In this document: positions 59,277 through 64,000 of the stretch, one piece after another
How the letters are laid out: each line of letters begins with the position of its first letter
How positions within the stretch are numbered: position 1 is the stretch's first letter
Assembly: GCA_900547565.1 (NCBI GenBank)
Contig: URHI01000002.1
Coordinates: 1 to 64,000, forward strand
Direction of reading: 5' to 3'
Length of the DNA: 64,000 nucleotides
DNA from: an uncultured Eubacteriales bacterium
GTDB lineage: Bacteria > Bacillota > Clostridia > Oscillospirales > CAG-272
Notes under the pieces: model-generated
The model's input: only the letters and a program-made list of their open reading frames with translations
Told to the model about the DNA's origin: nothing
Database searches by the model: none
Position numbers and translations under genes: made by a program

Positions 59277-60983
59277 TCACACATTTATATATCTGCTAAG
59301 TTCGGAAACGATCTGTTTTTCGGTTTCCAACGCCATAACGTTCTCGGCGATCTTGTCCGCTTCCTTCTTGCTCCACCGGGAAATTTCCCTTCTGGTAGCC
59401 AGTAAGGAGGTCGGATTCACGCTGTACTCATCGAGACCGAAAGAGATCAGCAAAGGGATCAGAAGCGGATCTGCGGCGGCTTCTCCGCACATACCGACCG
59501 GTATGCCGGCTTTTTTCCCTTCGGAAATAATGTGCCGGAGCATTCGCAAAACCGCCGGAGAGAACGCAGAGTAAAGATACGCCACATCCGCATTGCCACG
59601 ATCGACCGCCATAACATAGCCGGTAAGATCATTTGTGCCGATGCTGAAGAAGTCCACTTCTTTGGCAATCACATCCGCAAGGATCGCGGCAGACGGGGTC
59701 TCAATCATCACGCCGACCTTGAGATCCTTGTTATACGCAATCACCTTTTCGTCCAGTTCCGCCTGGATTTCCCGGATCAGCGTTTTTACCTGACGCACTT
59801 CATCCACACCGGTAACAAGCGGAATCATGATCTGCAAATCGCCATAAGCACTGGCGCGCAGAAGTGCGCGCAACTGCGTTTTGTACATCGCACTGTTTTT
59901 CAGACAATAGCGCACCGCCCGGAAACCCAAGAACGGATTCTCTTCTTTTTTCAGACCTAAATACGGGATTTCCTTATCGCCGCCGATGTCCAACGTTCGG
60001 ATGATGACGGTTTTGTTCTTCATGATCAGAAGCGCTTTTTTGTAGGCCTCGAACTGTTCGTTCTCATCGGGCATGGTACTTCTGTCCATAAACAGGAACT
60101 CAGTTCTGAAAAGTCCAACCCCTTCGCCGTCATACGTGATAACTTGACTTGCGTCCTCCGGCGTCCCGATGTTGGCAAACAGCTGCACCTTTTCGCCGTC
60201 CTTCGTGCGGGTCTCAAGACCCACGAACTTTGCCAGAGCGGCGCGTTCCTTCTCAAAATCCATCCGCAGCCGGATGTATGCTGCGACGGTCTCCTGTTTC
60301 GGATCTGTCAGGACTTCACCCCGGATCCCATCCACGATGACAAGTTGGTTATCCTTGAAGTTTTCGGTTGCGTTTTCCACACTCAAAACCGCCGGGATCC
60401 CCATCGCCCGTGCGAGGATGGCGGCGTGCGAAGTTTTGGAACCGACTTCCGTGATAAAGCCGACCACATTTTTCCGGTTGATGCATGCGGTCATCGATGG
60501 CGTAAGTTCCTTTGCGACCAGAACGGTATCTTTTGGCAAATCTGACAGATCTACCGTGTGTACTCCTAAAAGCAGTGCCAGCATCTCGGATTTGATGTCC
60601 TTTACGTCTGTCGCTCTCTGCTTTGTCATCTCGTCGTCCACGGCGCTGAACATGGCAATAAACAGATCGCATACAGCTTCCACCGCCATTTCGGCACACT
60701 GCCCGGCATCAATGCGTTTTTCTATCTCCGAACACATATAAGGATCCTTCATCATCATCATATGTCCGAGGATGATCTCCGCCGCCGATTCCCCTGCGGT
60801 TTCCCGCACGCGTGCACTCAACCGTTCGTTCTTCTCAAAAAAGAGTTTGAGCGCATCGTTCAGCCGCAATTTCTCTATCTGTGCATCGCAATCGGTTCTC
60901 GGCGTATAGCGCAGATCGGCATCGCGGTAAATAATCACCCTGCCGATACCGTAACCCTTGGAAGCCCCGATTCCATGATACAT
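59277..60983 (-). CDS. ptsI: PTS enzyme I, phosphoenolpyruvate-protein phosphotransferase
   Basis: 568 residues from the ATG at 60983; GAGGTG lies 6 bases before it, while the upstream GTG of the longer frame lies inside that ribosome site. Phospho-His is in GSKTSHAAILARAMGIPAVL (H186). The PEP-binding barrel has GVGLFRTEFLFMDR, DIGGDKEIPYL and FFSIGTNDLTGYVMAVDRGN, and the C-terminal Cys is in VGMCGEAA. It transfers phosphate from PEP to HPr in the cytoplasm. ptsI downstream of fruA and ptsH makes the operon self-sufficient for fructose uptake. Confidence 0.96.
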   Translation of the reverse strand: MYHGIGASKGYGIGRVIIYRDADLRYTPRTDCDAQIEKLRLNDALKLFFEKNERLSARVRETAGESAAEIILGHMMMMKDPYMCSEIEKRIDAGQCAEMAVEAVCDLFIAMFSAVDDEMTKQRATDVKDIKSEMLALLLGVHTVDLSDLPKDTVLVAKELTPSMTACINRKNVVGFITEVGSKTSHAAILARAMGIPAVLSVENATENFKDNQLVIVDGIRGEVLTDPKQETVAAYIRLRMDFEKERAALAKFVGLETRTKDGEKVQLFANIGTPEDASQVITYDGEGVGLFRTEFLFMDRSTMPDENEQFEAYKKALLIMKNKTVIIRTLDIGGDKEIPYLGLKKEENPFLGFRAVRYCLKNSAMYKTQLRALLRASAYGDLQIMIPLVTGVDEVRQVKTLIREIQAELDEKVIAYNKDLKVGVMIETPSAAILADVIAKEVDFFSIGTNDLTGYVMAVDRGNADVAYLYSAFSPAVLRMLRHIISEGKKAGIPVGMCGEAAADPLLIPLLISFGLDEYSVNPTSLLATRREISRWSKKEADKIAENVMALETEKQIVSELSRYINV

Positions 60984-61048
60984 GTCTTTCACCTCACTGA
61001 CTCAAGTTTTGAAAAATTCCCTGCAACCCTGCATTTTGCTTTGCGGAT

Positions 61049-61312
61049 TTATTCGCCGAAGCCGCCTGCAATCATAGTGACTGCTTCGTTCAGCGCCTCT
61101 TCCTCGCGTTCACCGTTGCAGGAAATCTCGATTTCCATGCCACACTTAATGCAAGCCGCAATGATATTCATAATGCTCTTGCCGTCGGTTGTAATTCCGT
61201 TCACACTGATTGTCACATCGCACGGATATTTAGTCATCGCGTTTGCAAAACTCATTGCGGGACGCATATGAAAGCCCATTGCGTTTACTACTGTTACTTT
61301 TTTGGATACCAT
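61049..61312 (-). CDS. ptsH: PTS phosphocarrier HPr
   Basis: 87 residues. Active His15 is in AMGFHMRPA (Met replaces the usual Ala after His), and the Firmicutes regulatory Ser46 is kept in GKSIMNI, so HprK could phosphorylate it for catabolite control. Carries phosphate from enzyme I to the fructose IIA domain. Starts 23 bases after fruA with ribosome site AAGGAG. A second, general HPr elsewhere is possible because this one is inside a sugar-specific operon. Confidence 0.95.
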   Translation of the reverse strand: MVSKKVTVVNAMGFHMRPAMSFANAMTKYPCDVTISVNGITTDGKSIMNIIAACIKCGMEIEISCNGEREEEALNEAVTMIAGGFGE

Positions 61313-61335
61313 GATCGTTTCTCCTTTTCATTCTT

Positions 61336-63240
61336 TTATTCCGTAACTTTTTTCTTCAAGATGCCGAGCATCAGCATACCGACCACCGCTCCGATGGCCA
61401 GAGACAGCAGATAAAACGGCCAGTTGCCAACGACCGCAAATACGAAGATACCGCCGTGCGGAGCCATCAAGGTGCAGTTGAAAAGCATCGAGAGACCGCC
61501 GGCAACTCCGGCGCCGACCATGCAGGACGGAATGACACGTAGCGGATCGGAAGCCGCATAGGGAATTGCACCTTCGGTGATAAAGCTGAGACCCATGATG
61601 TAGTTTACAGGACCGCTCTTTCTTTCCTGCGCGGTGAACTTGTTTTTGAAAAATGTGGTTGCCAGTGCGATCGCAATCGGGGGAACCATACCGCCGATCA
61701 TAACCGCTGCCATAATATCATAGTTGCCGGAGGTGATGGCAGCTGTGCCGAAGACATATGCGGCTTTGTTGAACGGACCGCCCATATCAATGGACATCAT
61801 CGCGCCGAGAACCACGCCGAGCAGAACCTTGCTGACGCCTCCCATGGAATTCAGCATATTGGTCAGTCCCGTGTTAAGTGCGCCCATGATCGGGTTGACC
61901 GCACACATGATGAGGGCGATCATTCCAAGACCCACAAGCGGATAAATCAGAACGGGTTTGATGCCTTCCAATGATTTCGGCAATTTGTCACACAGTTTTT
62001 CAAGACCAAGCATCAAATAACCGCCGACAAAGCCCGCAAAGAGTGCACCGAGAAATCCGGAGGGCACATCACCGCCGATCGATGCAAAGGTAGCGCCCGT
62101 CGTTGCGAGGAAGCCGCCTACAATGCCGACCAAGAAGCCGGGACGGTCTGCAATGGATTTGCCGATGAAGCCGGCAAGGATCGGGATCATGAAGCTGAAT
62201 GCGTGACCGCCGATGGTCTTAAAGAAAGCGGCAACCGGTGTGTTAGTACCGAAATTCGAATCCTGCGGTGCTCCCAGCAGGGTGTCGATCAGAAAAGCGA
62301 TCGCAATAAAGATACCGCCCGCAACCACAAACGGCAGCATATTTGATACGCCGTTCATCAGATGCTTGTAGATCTTTCTGCCGAAACCTTCTGTTTTGTC
62401 TTGATCGTCAAAATTCTTAGTGCCTGTATGGTGATAGATCGGCGTCTGATCGCTCAGAACTCGATCAATCAGTTCCTTTGGCTTTTTGATTCCGTCGGAG
62501 ACCTTAACGCTGATCAGCTTTTTGCCGTCAAAACGTTCCATTTCAACGCTCTTGTCAGCGGCGATGATGATTCCGTCCGCTGCGGCGATCTCTTCCTTCG
62601 TCAGCACGTTTTTCGCGCCTCCGGAGCCATTGGTTTCGGCTTTGAGAGGGATCCCCATATCCGCACCCGCTTTTTCAAGTGCTTCCGCAGCCATGTATGT
62701 GTGGGCGATGCCTGTAGGGCAAGCGGTTACTGCCAGGATCCGATAGCCTTCCTTTTTCACTTCTGCTTTCGGCTCTTCCGGATATTTCTCCGATTCTCTG
62801 CGATTGATGACATCCAGGAATTCATCCGCTGTTTTTGCGGTCAACAGCTCGTTCCTGAACGATTCGTCCATAAGAAGTGTCATCAGTCTGGAAAGCACCT
62901 CCAGATGCAGGTTTCCGTCTTCGGGAGCGGCGATCATAAAGAGCAGGTTTGTGGGATTGCCATCCAGTGACTCATAGTCAACACCCGCAGGCGCGGTGAT
63001 CGCGGAAAGACCGGGCCTTGCGACTGCCGAAGTCTTAGCATGGGGAATTGCAATGCCGTTTCCGACAGCGGTCGAGCCTTGTGCTTCTCTTGCAAGGATC
63101 TCTTTTTTGTATGCTTCCTTGTCGCTGAGGTTTCCGGCCTTTTCATGCAACTCGATCAGGGCATCGATTGCATCCGACTTTGAGGCTAGTGCACGGTTCA
63201 GTGAAATGCTTTCTTTCTTCAAAAGATCGGTGATGCGCAT
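61336..63240 (-). CDS. fruA: Fructose-specific PTS permease, EIIABC fusion
   Basis: 634 residues in the order IIA-IIB-IIC. IIA about 1-145 with phospho-His67 (AIPHAKTSAV). IIB about 165-265 with phospho-Cys174 (VTACPTGIAHTYMAAEALEKA, split). IIC about 290-630, nine or so helices with GGPFNKAAYVFG and GAIPYAASDPLRVIP. It imports fructose as fructose-1-phosphate, the substrate of the upstream kinase. Ribosome site AAGGAG; 25 bases after fruK. Confidence 0.95.
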   Translation of the reverse strand: MRITDLLKKESISLNRALASKSDAIDALIELHEKAGNLSDKEAYKKEILAREAQGSTAVGNGIAIPHAKTSAVARPGLSAITAPAGVDYESLDGNPTNLLFMIAAPEDGNLHLEVLSRLMTLLMDESFRNELLTAKTADEFLDVINRRESEKYPEEPKAEVKKEGYRILAVTACPTGIAHTYMAAEALEKAGADMGIPLKAETNGSGGAKNVLTKEEIAAADGIIIAADKSVEMERFDGKKLISVKVSDGIKKPKELIDRVLSDQTPIYHHTGTKNFDDQDKTEGFGRKIYKHLMNGVSNMLPFVVAGGIFIAIAFLIDTLLGAPQDSNFGTNTPVAAFFKTIGGHAFSFMIPILAGFIGKSIADRPGFLVGIVGGFLATTGATFASIGGDVPSGFLGALFAGFVGGYLMLGLEKLCDKLPKSLEGIKPVLIYPLVGLGMIALIMCAVNPIMGALNTGLTNMLNSMGGVSKVLLGVVLGAMMSIDMGGPFNKAAYVFGTAAITSGNYDIMAAVMIGGMVPPIAIALATTFFKNKFTAQERKSGPVNYIMGLSFITEGAIPYAASDPLRVIPSCMVGAGVAGGLSMLFNCTLMAPHGGIFVFAVVGNWPFYLLSLAIGAVVGMLMLGILKKKVTE

Positions 63241-63265
63241 ATTATATTCTCCTTTTATTTTATAA

Positions 63266-64000
63266 TTATTGAGACTGCATTTGGTTCATCAGTCTGAATA
63301 TTTCGTCTCTTGTGGCAAGTCCTTCGCTGAACGCGGTTGCTCCCCCCGCCGCTGTGCCGAGCTTCAGGGCGTAGGCATAGTCCGCTTTCTGCGCATATCC
63401 CGCAAGAAAACCCGCCACCATGGAATCTCCGGCGCCTACCGTATTGACGACCTTGCCGTTTATCGCGGGCATATAATACTCTTTTCCGTTTTCGTCTACC
63501 AACACGGCACCCTTTCCCCCCATGGAAACCAGAACGTTCAAGGCGCCCATTTCCCGGAGTTTCCCGGCATACCGGATCGCGTCTTCCGGCGTGTCGATCC
63601 TAACACCGAAAATCTCACCCAATTCATCGTTATTCGGTTTGATGAAAAAAGGTCGGTATTTCAGGGAATTCAGCAGCAGGTCCTTGGTGGCGTCCACCAC
63701 AAACCGAACGCCCGTTCCGCTGAGCAGTTCCATTATCTTTTCATATATATCGGAAGGCACCGTATTAGGGATACTACCTGCAAACACCAGTGTATCACCT
63801 TGTTTCAAACCTTTCAGTTTTCCAAGCAGAGCTTTGATGTCGTTTTCGGAAATTGCAGGTCCCTGTCCGTTAATATCCGTCTCGTATTCCGAACGGATCT
63901 TGACATTGATCCTGGTCAATCCTTCCTTTAAGTGTACAAAATCCGTATGGATCATTCTGCCGCCGAGTGCCTGCTCAATCGCACTTCCGGTAAACCCGGC
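63266..64000 (-). CDS. fruK: 1-phosphofructokinase (PfkB family), N-terminus outside the window
   Basis: 245 residues visible; the frame runs past the window edge (first codons AGFTGSAIEQALGG), so about 60 N-terminal residues are missing. PfkB signatures: VFAGSIPNTVP, FFIKPNNDELGEIFG, VLVSMGGKGAVLV and the C-terminal NTVGAGDSMVAGFLAG with the catalytic Asp. It phosphorylates fructose-1-phosphate to fructose-1,6-bisphosphate. First visible gene of the fru operon; a DeoR-type FruR upstream is expected but not in view. Tagatose-6-phosphate kinase is the main alternative, made unlikely by fruA. Confidence 0.93.
   Translation of the reverse strand, partial: AGFTGSAIEQALGGRMIHTDFVHLKEGLTRINVKIRSEYETDINGQGPAISENDIKALLGKLKGLKQGDTLVFAGSIPNTVPSDIYEKIMELLSGTGVRFVVDATKDLLLNSLKYRPFFIKPNNDELGEIFGVRIDTPEDAIRYAGKLREMGALNVLVSMGGKGAVLVDENGKEYYMPAINGKVVNTVGAGDSMVAGFLAGYAQKADYAYALKLGTAAGGATAFSEGLATRDEIFRLMNQMQSQ

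Noticed and set aside
1..64000. tRNA or rRNA genes
   Set aside because: I looked for TTCGAATCC-type T-arms with CCA ends and for conserved rRNA stretches on both strands and found none I could support; a tRNAscan/Infernal run would settle it.

Overview
The window looks like one chromosomal segment of an uncultured anaerobic Firmicute, probably a gut or rumen Clostridia (Oscillospirales- or Christensenellales-like). The grounds are strong AGGAGG-type ribosome binding sites, many secreted lipoproteins with Thr-rich linkers, LacI, PTS and ECF-sigma logic, a C_GCAxxG_C_C protein, BspA-type leucine-rich repeats, and base composition near 50% GC by eye. No rRNA, tRNA or CRISPR array was seen, so placement rests on protein style only. 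Both ends cut through genes.

Layout. 1-6554: minus-strand ABC sugar-uptake operon (giant solute-binding protein, two permeases, NHL-repeat protein) with a clear promoter and a long leader. 7124-14924: nifS-nifU, a C_GCAxxG_C_C protein overlapping an MBL-fold lipoprotein, a BspA-like surface protein, an alpha/beta hydrolase and ruvX. 14970-27180: a divergent carbohydrate locus. A LacI regulator with TTCGAA-centred operators sits between a left operon (solute-binding lipoprotein, MBL lipoprotein, ceramidase-like hydrolase) and a right operon (lacI, two paralogous glycosidase-like proteins, CBM9-like anchored protein, second MBL protein).

27469-33729: accessory stretch. It holds a decayed lipoprotein, a flavodoxin-fold oxidoreductase, a CDP-alcohol phosphatidyltransferase gene cut by a 0.5-kb phage dnaC-dnaB fragment, then a LexA-like repressor heading small genes (SPL-type radical SAM, YdeI-like, PNPOx-like, PAS, DUF5131). 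33782-43324: a large exported protein, a 49-residue peptide, a repeat lipoprotein, an HPrK-like kinase, a PqqD-like protein and a signal-peptidase/nucleotidyltransferase fusion form one operon. Next to it is a three-gene NarL-type signalling operon, and the promoter carries a perfect 20-bp palindrome centred near -42. I read this as a candidate undescribed peptide-modification (RiPP-like) system; it is the main discovery candidate.

43454-49563: MFS exporter with its MerR regulator, acyl-CoA ligase with its MarR regulator, and an XRE-TPR regulator between two MITE/REP-like repeats. 49586-54124: ECF sigma, membrane anti-sigma-like protein, lipoprotein, MBOAT acyltransferase and DHHW protein, probably for acylation of a surface glycan. 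54311-58870: orphan FCD domain, an intact aldolase flanked by a truncated FGGY kinase and beta-helix genes with homopolymer frameshifts, and an IS200/IS605 remnant. 59089-64000: fructose PTS operon fruK-fruA-ptsH-ptsI.
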